A stretch of 64,000 bases of DNA from Shewanella halifaxensis HAW-EB4 (GTDB taxonomy: Bacteria > Pseudomonadota > Gammaproteobacteria > Enterobacterales > Shewanellaceae). The translations under genes were made by a program, and so were the position numbers. The DNA is taken from positions 310,001 through 374,000 of the forward strand of contig NC_010334.1 of assembly GCF_000019185.1 (NCBI RefSeq). Direction: 5' to 3'. Position 1 is the stretch's first letter. Each line of letters starts with the position of its first letter. Below are positions 28,185-35,706 of the stretch, in pieces. The notes under the pieces were generated by a model. The model did not search any database. It saw nothing but the letters and a program-made list of their open reading frames with translations, and was not told where the DNA came from.

Positions 28185-28799
28185 TTAGTGATGCATGTGA
28201 TCAGATTTAGTCGCTTTATCGCCTGTCGCGATAGGTTCTAAGTCCATACCACATTTAGGGCAGCTATCGCCTGCTTGACCTGTAATAGCTGGGTTCATTG
28301 GGCATGCATGGGTATGCTTGCTCATATGCTTGTGGTGCTTGTTAGCTTTATTAGGGCACGACTCTTTGTTAGGGCAAGAGTCACAGTTTTTAGCGTTATC
28401 GGTTTTTGCGATAGGTTCTAGGTCCATGCCGCACTTAGGGCAGCTCTCGCCTGCTTTGCCAGTAATAGCCGGGTTCATAGGGCATGCATGGGTATGCTTG
28501 CTCATATGTTGGTGGTGCTTGTTAGCTTTATTAGGGCACGACTCTTTATTGGGGCAAGAATCACAGTTTTTAGCGTGGCCTTTAGTCGCAGTTTTAGCTG
28601 CTTCTAAGTCCATGCCGCATTTAGGGCAAGAATCACCTTTAACGCCAGTTACTTCAGGGTGCATAGGGCAAGCATAATCTTGGCTTTGTACAGCATGCTG
28701 GCTTTTATGGGCACCATTATGGTGCTCATTTGCTGTTGCTGTACCCGTCCAAGACAGAAATAACAGGGCAGATAAGGCTAAACTTATAAGGGTTTTCAT
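28185..28799 (-). CDS. Periplasmic protein with three heavy-metal-binding domains and a 60-residue internal duplication
   Basis: A 204-aa secreted protein (signal peptide to about residue 23, TATA|NE). It contains three CPMxPxxTG...CPKCGMDL domains (near residues 43-66, 105-128 and 165-188). Two 60-residue repeats (76-135 and 136-195) each join a Cys-rich spacer CDSCPNKESCPNKANKHH to one domain and differ at only a few residues. High His, Cys and Met content points to periplasmic copper or silver binding and storage or delivery to CusBA. It is the first gene of the operon, 24 nt before cusB. No characterised protein with this exact architecture comes to mind. Confidence 0.75.
   Translation of the reverse strand: MKTLISLALSALLFLSWTGTATANEHHNGAHKSQHAVQSQDYACPMHPEVTGVKGDSCPKCGMDLEAAKTATKGHAKNCDSCPNKESCPNKANKHHQHMSKHTHACPMNPAITGKAGESCPKCGMDLEPIAKTDNAKNCDSCPNKESCPNKANKHHKHMSKHTHACPMNPAITGQAGDSCPKCGMDLEPIATGDKATKSDHMHH
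28215..28574. repeat. 180-bp tandem in-frame duplication inside the metal-binding gene
   Basis: Positions 28395-28574 and 28215-28394 encode near-identical 60-residue blocks in tandem. The DNA is also highly similar, so the duplication appears recent. The unit keeps the reading frame (180 = 3 x 60). Confidence 0.85.
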
Positions 28800-28944
28800 A
28801 ACTCAACTCCATCGTATAGATGGCCGAATGCCTGTGCTTAGCATAAGCAACAGAACAATTAACGGCTAAAATAATTGCTGATTAAGATTAATAACGGTTT
28901 TTTATTTGCGAACAGATAGTCGCAACGAGACGGTGAGTCTCTGT

Positions 28945-29361
28945 TTAAGCTATTGGAGGTCTTAAATCTTGTGGCAATGAAATAGAGTGGAAATGAGGCA
29001 TTGGAGTGGCCATTGCAATTTCGGAAGCGTTGAACCCTGACCAAGGTGATACGCTAAACAGGGTACCTGTTACTGAAATAACCAAGCAATGGTTGCAGTC
29101 ACTCTGGCATGATCCGTTGCCGTTGCAGCAATGCTTAGAGTCGCCGGGAAGCATTTGCATTTGCTCGTCAGAATCGCAGCAATGAGTGTCTTCCGCCATT
29201 TGAACTTGATGACATCCAGTTCCGTCTTGCATGCTCATCATTGTCATTTCATCAGCCAAAGCACTGGGTACCATCAGCGATCCATTAGATAGCACTAACT
29301 GACTCAACAAAGCGAGTAGCGTAAAGGCTAGTAATGTATGACGACGGATTATGCTAAGCAT
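28945..29361 (-). CDS. Small Cys/His/Met-rich exported protein, possibly CopL/DUF2946-like
   Basis: A 138-aa protein with an N-terminal hydrophobic signal (residues 9-36, ending ALADE). It has Met-rich (MTMMSMQDG, MQMLPG), Cys-rich (HCCDSDE, KHCCNGNGSCQSDCNHC) segments and a C terminus ending DLRPPIA. Short secreted Cys/Met-rich proteins with an RPP-type ending occur near copper-resistance genes (DUF2946, CopL). A role in copper sensing or sequestration is inferred from composition and position, 145 nt upstream of the cus operon on the same strand. No enzyme motif is visible. Confidence 0.55.
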   Translation of the reverse strand: MLSIIRRHTLLAFTLLALLSQLVLSNGSLMVPSALADEMTMMSMQDGTGCHQVQMAEDTHCCDSDEQMQMLPGDSKHCCNGNGSCQSDCNHCLVISVTGTLFSVSPWSGFNASEIAMATPMPHFHSISLPQDLRPPIA

Positions 29362-29478
29362 GATGTTTCCAAATAATAAGCAGTATTTAGTCTACCATAG
29401 GAATTAAACGGCACATTGATAAACTTCACAAATTCATCTGCTCAATGTGCCAAACCTATAAATAATTTGACTAATATA

Positions 29479-29898
29479 TTACTGTTTTGACAGTAGTAAT
29501 TTTGTCATCAGTTGTCCATGGGTCATAAGGCTAACCTGTTTCTCGCTACCCATACCATCGTTAAGCTTAATGGTAGGGTTATCGATAAATTGGTAAGCAT
29601 CCTCTTCAGACAAGATGCTCGGTGTGAACGCCTTATAGTTAGCGGCTGTTTCGAGGTCAATATAGAGGTAAAGCGGTTCTGATCTCACCCAGTTCGAATC
29701 TTCTGCATTGCTTTCAAATAGATCTCGATACTGTAGCTCAATCAAGTTTTGTCCCTCATCGAGCTGCAAGTACTGGCTATTAACCTTGCTTAATCCGTTA
29801 ACGGCTAATACTTCAATCGACTCAGGAAAGGACACCGAAGCGGCAGAAGAGGTAAAGCTAAATAATGATAATGCGATTACGCTGATAAACTTTTTCAT
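29479..29898 (-). CDS. DUF2057 (YccT/CsgI-like) periplasmic protein
   Basis: A 139-aa secreted protein with signal peptide MKKFISVIALSLFSFTSSA. The mature part begins VSFPESIEVLAVNGL and contains the DEGQNLIELQYRDLFE segment that marks the DUF2057 family. E. coli YccT (CsgI) has been linked to inhibition of curli assembly; the role in Shewanella is not established. The start at 29898 has GGAG 9 nt upstream; the in-frame start four codons earlier would place that site inside the gene. It lies between two Cys-rich exported proteins but shows no metal-binding motif. Confidence 0.75.
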   Translation of the reverse strand: MKKFISVIALSLFSFTSSAASVSFPESIEVLAVNGLSKVNSQYLQLDEGQNLIELQYRDLFESNAEDSNWVRSEPLYLYIDLETAANYKAFTPSILSEEDAYQFIDNPTIKLNDGMGSEKQVSLMTHGQLMTKLLLSKQ

Positions 29899-30185
29899 AA
29901 TAAACTCCAAATAAAATTAAATGGTTATTAATGCGAATATCTCTTTGGCTATTGAGTGCCTCTGCAAACGATGCAGAGAGGTAATTTCTTTAGGCTCTGC
30001 TGAGCTATGTGAAAAGTCATTACCGCTTTAGCGTCAAAATGATGTGAGACAGTTCGCTACTGGCCACTATCAAATGATATGTGAAACTATAGGGCGCAAT
30101 ATGTATGTAAAGTTAAGTACTTATGTTATTATTGAGTTCAAACTCATATCCAAGACTAAGTACTAAATTTGAGTTGAGATGAAGC

Positions 30186-30620
30186 TTAAAGGCTGATGGG
30201 AGGAGGGTTGACCGAGGAGAGTTCAGCGGTCTGCAAAGACCAAAAAATCGTTTGTAGACTGGCGATTGAACTTTGAGCGGTAAGCGGTAATTGCTCTTGC
30301 TCCACAATGCCGGGAGCCGAGACGCAGCTGGAGACGCAGTCACTGGCGCCTAGCATCTCACATAGGGCGTCACAATCGATGTTAACCAAGGTCAAGTTTA
30401 GTACTTTTGATGCGCAGTTCATCTGTGAGTCGGCGATATCGGAGAGCGTATTGCTTTCAGTTATCAAGGGGGGAGTGGATACGAGCGAGGATTGTGACTC
30501 GATATGTTGGTAAGTATGAGAGCTGGCATGCAAATATTTAGGCATAGCCATCGCTGGAGACAGAATAAACTGTCCAACCAGTACGATGAAAAATGCTAAA
30601 TATGCTATTTGCTTACGCAT
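30186..30620 (-). CDS. Small exported Cys-containing protein of unknown function
   Basis: A 144-aa protein with a clear signal peptide (residues 1-25, LSPAMA). The mature region has five Cys (NCASK, DCDALCEMLGASDCVSSC) and ends VNPPPISL. The overall plan (signal, Cys cluster, C-terminal proline motif) resembles the protein at 28945-29361, so both may be distant DUF2946-type relatives. I do not recognise a function. A link to the copper genes is inference from position. Coding status is supported by signal peptide and composition only. Confidence 0.5.
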   Translation of the reverse strand: MRKQIAYLAFFIVLVGQFILSPAMAMPKYLHASSHTYQHIESQSSLVSTPPLITESNTLSDIADSQMNCASKVLNLTLVNIDCDALCEMLGASDCVSSCVSAPGIVEQEQLPLTAQSSIASLQTIFWSLQTAELSSVNPPPISL

Positions 30621-31011
30621 GCCTAACCTTAAAGTTGTGTCACAAAGTTGATGTAATTTAAAAGACCTCTCTTTTAGTGAAAAAGTTTCAAAAATTTAGA
30701 ATTTTTTTGATTTTAAGTGTGTGTGCCGCTTCACTTTTACATCTAAAAGAATTTCAAAGAAAATAATTTAAACCACACATGTATCAAGTTGATAGGTTGT
30801 TAATCTTGTTATAATCAAGGCCTTAACGTAGCTTTAGTAATGATGCATGTAATATAAGCCGGTCCCAACTCAAAAATGAGAGTTAGAGCCATGTCTCATT
30901 TTGCACTTTTAGTTCCAGAACAATGAGTAGGATTTAGTTTATACTGCGTGACATAAATAGAGATGAAGTTAACTTACATCGATATAAAAATTAAATACTT
31001 GGAGAAGAGTG
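30621..31011. other. Divergent regulatory region upstream of cymA
   Basis: About 390 nt without a gene. It includes a CRP-like site (30720-30735), an imperfectly placed stem-loop with 9-nt arms aaaatgaga and tctcatttt (30873-30902) in what may be the cymA leader, and a TATACT-like -10 element near 30940. The assignments other than the stem-loop are tentative. Confidence 0.45.
30720..30735. promoter_or_regulatory. CRP-like site upstream of cymA
   Basis: TGTGT-gccgct-TCACT matches the TGTGA-N6-TCACA consensus at 8 of 10 positions with correct spacing. Control of cymA by cAMP-CRP is known in S. oneidensis, which makes the site credible, though it is some 275 nt from the start codon. Confidence 0.45.
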
Positions 31012-31575
31012 ATGAACTGGCGAGCACTATTTAAACCTAGCGCAAAATATTCGATTCTGGCATTACTAGTTGTCGGTATCGTTGTCGGTGTTGTTGGCTA
31101 CTTTGCTACACAGCAAACTTTACACGCTACGAGTACAGATGAGTTCTGTATGAGCTGTCACAGCAACCACTCATTGAAAGATGAAGTGCTAGCTTCACCT
31201 CATGGCGGTAATAGCTTTGGTGTTACGGTACAATGTCAAGATTGTCACCTTCCACACAACCCAGTTAAATACCTAATTAAGAAGATCGTTGTATCTAAAG
31301 ATCTATACGGCTACTTAACTATCGACGGTTTCAACACTCAAGAGTGGTTGGATGCAAACCGTAAAGAGCAAGCCGATCTAGCGCTTAAGTATTTCAAAGG
31401 TAATGACTCTGCTAACTGTAGACACTGCCACACTCGTATCTACGAGAACCAGCCTGAGTCTATGAAGAAGATGGCGAAGAGAATGCACGCTAACAACTTC
31501 AAGAAAGCTGAAGACAAGCGTAAGACTTGTGTAGACTGTCACAAAGGTGTTGCTCACGTTTATCCTAAGGGATAA
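31012..31575 (+). CDS. cymA: CymA, inner-membrane tetraheme quinol dehydrogenase
   Basis: A 187-aa NapC/NirT-family cytochrome, almost identical in layout to S. oneidensis CymA. It has an N-terminal membrane anchor (ILALLVVGIVVGVVGYFA) and four CxxCH heme sites (CMSCH, CQDCH, CRHCH, CVDCH), ending VAHVYPKG. CymA oxidises menaquinol and passes electrons to many periplasmic and outer-membrane reductases (fumarate, nitrate, DMSO, metals). ATG at 31012 was chosen over the GTG one codon earlier because GGAG sits 7 nt upstream and the protein then begins MNWRALF, as in known CymA. Monocistronic, with its own terminator. Confidence 0.97.
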   Translation: MNWRALFKPSAKYSILALLVVGIVVGVVGYFATQQTLHATSTDEFCMSCHSNHSLKDEVLASPHGGNSFGVTVQCQDCHLPHNPVKYLIKKIVVSKDLYGYLTIDGFNTQEWLDANRKEQADLALKYFKGNDSANCRHCHTRIYENQPESMKKMAKRMHANNFKKAEDKRKTCVDCHKGVAHVYPKG

Positions 31576-31629
31576 TACGCAAGCTCCTTTAGAATTAGTC
31601 CAGACCGTTAAGTCTGCAGGTTAATCGTG

Positions 31630-31660
31630 AAAAGCCCCTTAATTGGGGCTTTTTTGTTTT
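31630..31660 (+). terminator. Rho-independent terminator of cymA
   Basis: Arms aaaagcccc and ggggctttt form a 9-bp stem around a 6-nt loop, followed by ttttttgttttt. It sits 55 nt after the stop. Confidence 0.9.
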
Positions 31661-31670
31661 TAAATTAAGG

Positions 31671-31910
31671 CGATGAAAGTCGGATAAGGCTGGGATGATA
31701 AAAGCCGGATAGGGCTGAGACGGTGAAAGCCGGGTAAAGCTAAGAAGGAAAAGCAAGGCGCTAGGAAAGGCGAAGAAAGGTTCTAGGTCCTAGGAAAAGC
31801 TAAGACGGAAAAGCATATTTTTCAGTAGGTCGGGCTTTAGCCCGTAAGGCTTTTTCTTTTCCTAGCAGGGCGTAGCCCGTCCTCGCAGCGAAGCGTCCTA
31901 GGATCTAGTC
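31671..31910. repeat. Degenerate 25-bp tandem repeats and REP-like palindromes
   Basis: Three imperfect 25-bp units (31671-31695, 31696-31720, 31721-31745) share the core gaaagccgg-taaggctga. Shorter ggaaaagc motifs follow, then palindromes such as cgggct-tt-agcccg (31831-31844). There is no reading frame. It fills most of the cymA-DUF1145 interval (31576-32008). Confidence 0.65.
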
Positions 31911-31914
31911 CCTA

Positions 31915-31948
31915 AAAAAGCTGCAATCTGGTGTCATTGCAGCTTTTT
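31915..31948. terminator. Bidirectional terminator after the DUF1145 gene
   Basis: Arms aaaaagctgcaat (31915-31927) and attgcagcttttt (31936-31948) form a perfect 13-bp stem around an 8-nt loop, with U tracts on both strands. It is positioned to end the rsmD-DUF1145 transcript (minus strand). Confidence 0.85.
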
Positions 31949-32008
31949 CGTAAGCGAAGCGCTCGTCTTTGCTTTTTCGTTTTAGTACTGTCTTGGCTTG
32001 TCCGGTCT

Positions 32009-32293
32009 TTAACCGTTTTGAACCTGCTTATCCATTACCTGCTTGCGATATTGCAGTAGGCTGAATACGCCGAAAAGGAATACCTGCAGGTAATCTGATT
32101 TTTTCAGTGGCAGCAGGGGCTTAAACATAGTGTGGAAGATAAGCGTCTGAAAGCAGTGCATAAAAATAGTCATTGCAAACAGGATGTTGAGGATCACCGC
32201 AATATTGCCTGCAAAAGGCGAAACTAAATTATATAGCATCATTAACCAAGCGAATGCGGTAACAATTTTACCTAGAACTAGCATAGCTTTCAT
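32009..32293 (-). CDS. DUF1145 inner-membrane protein (YhhL-like)
   Basis: A 94-aa protein with three membrane helices (IVTAFAWLMMLYNLVSPFA; AVILNILFAMTIFMHCFQTLIF; DYLQVFLFGVFSLLQY). It starts directly after the rsmD stop, the same rsmD-yhhL order seen in E. coli. Function unknown. The C terminus is basic and polar (RKQVMDKQVQNG). Confidence 0.8.
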   Translation of the reverse strand: MKAMLVLGKIVTAFAWLMMLYNLVSPFAGNIAVILNILFAMTIFMHCFQTLIFHTMFKPLLPLKKSDYLQVFLFGVFSLLQYRKQVMDKQVQNG

Positions 32294-32914
32294 TTAATTG
32301 GTTTCCTCGGTGTCACATGTCGTTTCATCGAGCGCAGACTCGGCTGAATATTGATATAAACGGTAGATCACTTGGCCAGCCTTTTTCTCTTTAAGCAAAC
32401 TCCAGCTCCCTGGCACGGTTAGCATCGCGATTTCACTCTCGGTTTCTACGTAGATAAGCGCATCGTCGTTAAGCCATTGGTGCTGATCGATAAGGCTAAT
32501 GCTTTTCTCGGCTAGTGACTTTCTAAAAGGTGGGTCGATAAAGACCAGATCGAAGCCTTCGCTGGGCTTATTAGCCAGCAGAGCTAGGCTGTCACCCTTG
32601 ATCACATCGGCGTTATCGCACTTTAGCGTGGCTAAGTTAGCTACCAACTGCTTAGCGGCTTGGACTTGTAGCTCAAATATCTTGGCGTAACTGGCATATC
32701 GTGACAGTGACTCAAGACTTAACGCTCCGCTACCGGCAAAGCAGTCGAGTACGCGAGCACCGCGAATGTCATTGGCAACCCAGTTGAACAGAGTCTCTCT
32801 GACACGGTCTGTGGTTGGGCGCAGCCCTTCAAGGTCGTGAATGGGCAGCTTTCGAGAGCGCCACTGGCCTGAAATAATCCTAACTTGACCGCTAGAAGGT
32901 CTTTTTTTGACCAT
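32294..32914 (-). CDS. rsmD: 16S rRNA (guanine-966 N2)-methyltransferase RsmD
   Basis: A 206-aa methyltransferase of normal length. The SAM-binding motif is VLDCFAGSGALSLESLSR (residues about 59-76) and the catalytic motif is FDLVFIDPPFRKS, the DPPF form shared by N2-guanine methyltransferases. The N-terminal RIISGQWRSRKLPI and LRPTTDRVRETLFNW segments are typical of RsmD and bind RNA. It methylates G966 during 30S assembly. Divergent from ftsY, as in E. coli. Confidence 0.95.
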   Translation of the reverse strand: MVKKRPSSGQVRIISGQWRSRKLPIHDLEGLRPTTDRVRETLFNWVANDIRGARVLDCFAGSGALSLESLSRYASYAKIFELQVQAAKQLVANLATLKCDNADVIKGDSLALLANKPSEGFDLVFIDPPFRKSLAEKSISLIDQHQWLNDDALIYVETESEIAMLTVPGSWSLLKEKKAGQVIYRLYQYSAESALDETTCDTEETN

Positions 32915-33139
32915 GGTGTCCTCGTGATTTTGCCTAATGAAAGAAAGTGGTAGACTATGGCGTCTGAATTTAGGTCGTTATTTTATATCAAAGCACAGCT
33001 AAAAGGTAAAAAGCAGTCGTTAGAATCCGTCAGAATGGCGTTTTCGCTGTTTTTATCAGCGTAATTTGAGCTGGTTTTTGATATAACGTCCTCCACCCTA
33101 ATGCATTTATGTACAGCTATTTGAGCACCGGTATAACAC

Positions 33140-34933
33140 ATGGCAAAGAAAGGTTTTTTTTCCTGGTTCCGCAAGGATAAATCTAACGAAGAAGCGCAGG
33201 CTGTAGAAGCGGCGAAATTAGAAGCTGAAAAGCTTGAATTAGAAGAAGCTGAAAAGCTTGAACTTGAAAGAGCTGAAGCTGAGCGTCTCGCTGCCGAGCA
33301 GGCCGAAACGGAAAGGCTTGCAGAAGAAGCACGCCTAGCTGTGGAGCAGGCTGAAGCCGAGCGTATTGAATCGGAACGTGTAGAAGCTGAGCGCCATGCG
33401 GCAGAGCAGGCTGAAGCCCAAAGAGTTGCAGAAGAGACGGCAGCTGAACAGGCTCGTTTAGCAGCAGAGCTGGCGGCTCAAGCAGAAACTCAAAGAATCG
33501 AAGCTGAGCGTCTTGAATCTGAAAGAGAGGCAGCAGAGCAAGCTGAAGGCCAAAGAATTGAAGCTGCGCGTCTTGAGTCTGAAAGAGTGATAGCCGAGCA
33601 GGCTGAGGCTCAAAGAGTTGCGACTGAGCAAGCGTCTCAAGCGGAAGCTGCACGCATTGAAGCAGAACGCATTGAAGCTGCGCGTATTGAGTCTGAAAGA
33701 GTGGTGGCCGAGCAGGCTGAATCAGCACGTATCGCAGCTGAACAAGCTGAAGCCCAAAGAATTGAAGCTACACGCATTGAAGCAGCACGCATTGAAGCTG
33801 AACGCATTGAAGCTGCACGCATTGAAGCTGCACGCATTGAAGCTGCACGCATTGAAGCAGAACGCATTGAAGCCGAGCGCATTGAAGCCGAGCGTATTGA
33901 AGCTGAGCGTATTGAAGCTGAAGCTGCAGACCAAGCCGCACAACTAGAAGCGGCAGAGGAGCAGCAACCAGAACCACAGGCTAAGCCGGTTAAAGAGGGT
34001 CTATTTGCTCGTCTTAAGCGCGGCCTTAAGCGTACCAGTGAGAGTATCGGTAGCGGCTTTATTGGTTTGTTTAGTGGTAAGAAGATCGATGACGATCTGT
34101 TCGAAGAGTTAGAAGAACAGTTATTGATTGCCGATGTGGGCGTGGAAACGACTACGCGCTTGATTAAGAATTTAACCGAGCAGGCTAGCCGTAAGCAGCT
34201 AAAAGATGGCGAAGCGCTATATGAGTTACTGCGTGAGGAGATGCAAAAGACGCTAGAACCGGTTTCTGTGCCATTAGTGCCAGAAAATGCCGATGGCCCA
34301 TTTGTGATCTTAATGGTTGGCGTCAATGGCGTAGGTAAAACCACCACCATAGGTAAGCTTGCTAAGCAGTATCAGGCACAAGGTAAGTCTGTGATGTTAG
34401 CGGCGGGTGACACATTCCGTGCAGCTGCCGTCGAGCAGTTACAAGTTTGGGGTCAGCGTAATAACATTCCTGTTATCGCCCAGCATACCGGTGCCGACAG
34501 TGCATCGGTGTTGTTTGACGCACTGCAAGCCGCTCGTGCTCGTAAGGTCGATGTGTTGATCGCCGACACCGCGGGTCGTTTGCAGAACAAGGCGCACTTG
34601 ATGGACGAACTGAAGAAAGTCGTTCGAGTGATGAAGAAACAAGATGAAACAGCGCCACATGAGGTGATGCTAACCTTAGATGCGAGCACGGGTCAGAACG
34701 CGATTAGTCAGGCGCAGCTGTTCCAAGAGGCTGTTGGCGTAACTGGTATTACTATCAGTAAGCTAGACGGCACCGCAAAAGGTGGGGTTATCTTTGCTAT
34801 CGCCGATAAGTTTGGCATTCCAATTCGCCATATTGGTGTGGGTGAGCAGATCGACGATCTACGAACCTTCGATGCTAAAGACTTTATTGAAGCCTTGTTT
34901 AGTCAGACAAAAGACGACAAAGACGCTAAATAG
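33140..34933 (+). CDS. ftsY: Signal recognition particle receptor FtsY with a long repetitive N-terminal domain
   Basis: A 597-aa FtsY, about 100 residues longer than the E. coli protein. Residues 1-285 form an acidic, alpha-helical A domain of Glu/Ala/Arg heptad-like repeats that ends in 11 consecutive RIEAx pentapeptides (residues 207-261). The NG domain follows: basic targeting helix LFARLKRGLKRTSESI, then GTPase motifs GVNGVGKTT (near residue 394), DTFRAAA, DTAGR and TKLDG-like SKLDGTAKGG. FtsY docks SRP-ribosome complexes at the inner membrane for co-translational insertion. It heads the ftsY-ftsE-ftsX group; ftsE follows after 71 nt. Confidence 0.97.
   Translation: MAKKGFFSWFRKDKSNEEAQAVEAAKLEAEKLELEEAEKLELERAEAERLAAEQAETERLAEEARLAVEQAEAERIESERVEAERHAAEQAEAQRVAEETAAEQARLAAELAAQAETQRIEAERLESEREAAEQAEGQRIEAARLESERVIAEQAEAQRVATEQASQAEAARIEAERIEAARIESERVVAEQAESARIAAEQAEAQRIEATRIEAARIEAERIEAARIEAARIEAARIEAERIEAERIEAERIEAERIEAEAADQAAQLEAAEEQQPEPQAKPVKEGLFARLKRGLKRTSESIGSGFIGLFSGKKIDDDLFEELEEQLLIADVGVETTTRLIKNLTEQASRKQLKDGEALYELLREEMQKTLEPVSVPLVPENADGPFVILMVGVNGVGKTTTIGKLAKQYQAQGKSVMLAAGDTFRAAAVEQLQVWGQRNNIPVIAQHTGADSASVLFDALQAARARKVDVLIADTAGRLQNKAHLMDELKKVVRVMKKQDETAPHEVMLTLDASTGQNAISQAQLFQEAVGVTGITISKLDGTAKGGVIFAIADKFGIPIRHIGVGEQIDDLRTFDAKDFIEALFSQTKDDKDAK
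33758..33922 (+). repeat. In-frame 15-bp minisatellite in ftsY, 11 units
   Basis: Eleven tandem 15-bp units of the type cgcattgaagct-gca/gaa encode RIEAA, RIEAE or RIEAT. Several neighbouring units are identical at DNA level, the signature of replication slippage. Copy number is likely to vary between strains without loss of frame. Confidence 0.92.
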
Positions 34934-35004
34934 CGTTAGCTTAAAGAAGATAATCTAAGCAGCATACTCGATGCGATATCGCCAACTAACAAGAAATCTA
35001 ATTA

Positions 35005-35706
35005 ATGATTCGATTTGAGCAGGTAAGTAAAGTCTATCCCGGCGGGCAAAAAGCCCTGTCGGATGTGAGTTTCCATCTAAAGCGTGGTGAGATGGCCTTT
35101 TTAACTGGCCACTCTGGCGCAGGTAAGAGTACGCTGCTCAAGCTGATCACCGTTATCGAAAGGGCTAACGGCGGTCGGGTTTCTATTAATGGCCATGATA
35201 TCGCCAAGGTGACTCGCTCGCAGGTGCCTTATCTGCGTCGTGATATCGGTATGATTTTCCAAAACCACCATCTATTGATGAACAAGAGCGTGTTCGATAA
35301 CGTCGCTTTGCCTTTGATTATTGAAGGCTTCTCTATTGGTGAAATTCGTAAGCGTGTTGCTGGTGCCCTCGATATGGTGGGCTTGTATGGCAAAGAGCGC
35401 CATAACCCAGTTATGTTGTCTGGTGGCGAGCAGCAACGTGTGGGTATTGCTCGCGCGATTGTGAACAAGCCGCCACTGCTACTTGCCGATGAACCAACGG
35501 GTAACCTAGATCCTAAGTTATCGATGGATATCCTGCGCTTGTTTGAAACCTTCAACGATGCAGGTACTACAGTACTTATCGCAACCCATGATCTCGGTTT
35601 AATTGCACGGATGAAATACCGTACGCTCACGCTCAAGCAAGGGCGGGTGTTAGGTGCAGAAGAGCTAAATGCTCACGATCACTTTGGCAGAGCTGAGGAT
35701 AAATAA
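35005..35706 (+). CDS. ftsE: Cell-division ABC ATPase FtsE
   Basis: A 233-aa ATPase with Walker A GHSGAGKST, signature LSGGEQQRVGIARA, Walker B LLLADEPTGNLD and switch His in IATHDLG. FtsE works with FtsX at the septum, where the complex activates periplasmic peptidoglycan amidases through EnvC and binds FtsZ. The stop codon shares one base with the ftsX start. Confidence 0.96.
   Translation: MIRFEQVSKVYPGGQKALSDVSFHLKRGEMAFLTGHSGAGKSTLLKLITVIERANGGRVSINGHDIAKVTRSQVPYLRRDIGMIFQNHHLLMNKSVFDNVALPLIIEGFSIGEIRKRVAGALDMVGLYGKERHNPVMLSGGEQQRVGIARAIVNKPPLLLADEPTGNLDPKLSMDILRLFETFNDAGTTVLIATHDLGLIARMKYRTLTLKQGRVLGAEELNAHDHFGRAEDK

Noticed and set aside
33758..33922. Regular 15-bp repeats considered as a CRISPR-like array
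   Set aside because: The units are directly tandem with no spacers and are part of the ftsY reading frame.
33637..34350. 237-aa minus-strand frame within ftsY (Ala/Ser/Met repeats), and other long shadows in the same gene
   Set aside because: They are the reverse reading of the RIEAx minisatellite and of the NG domain, which carries all SRP-receptor motifs on the plus strand.
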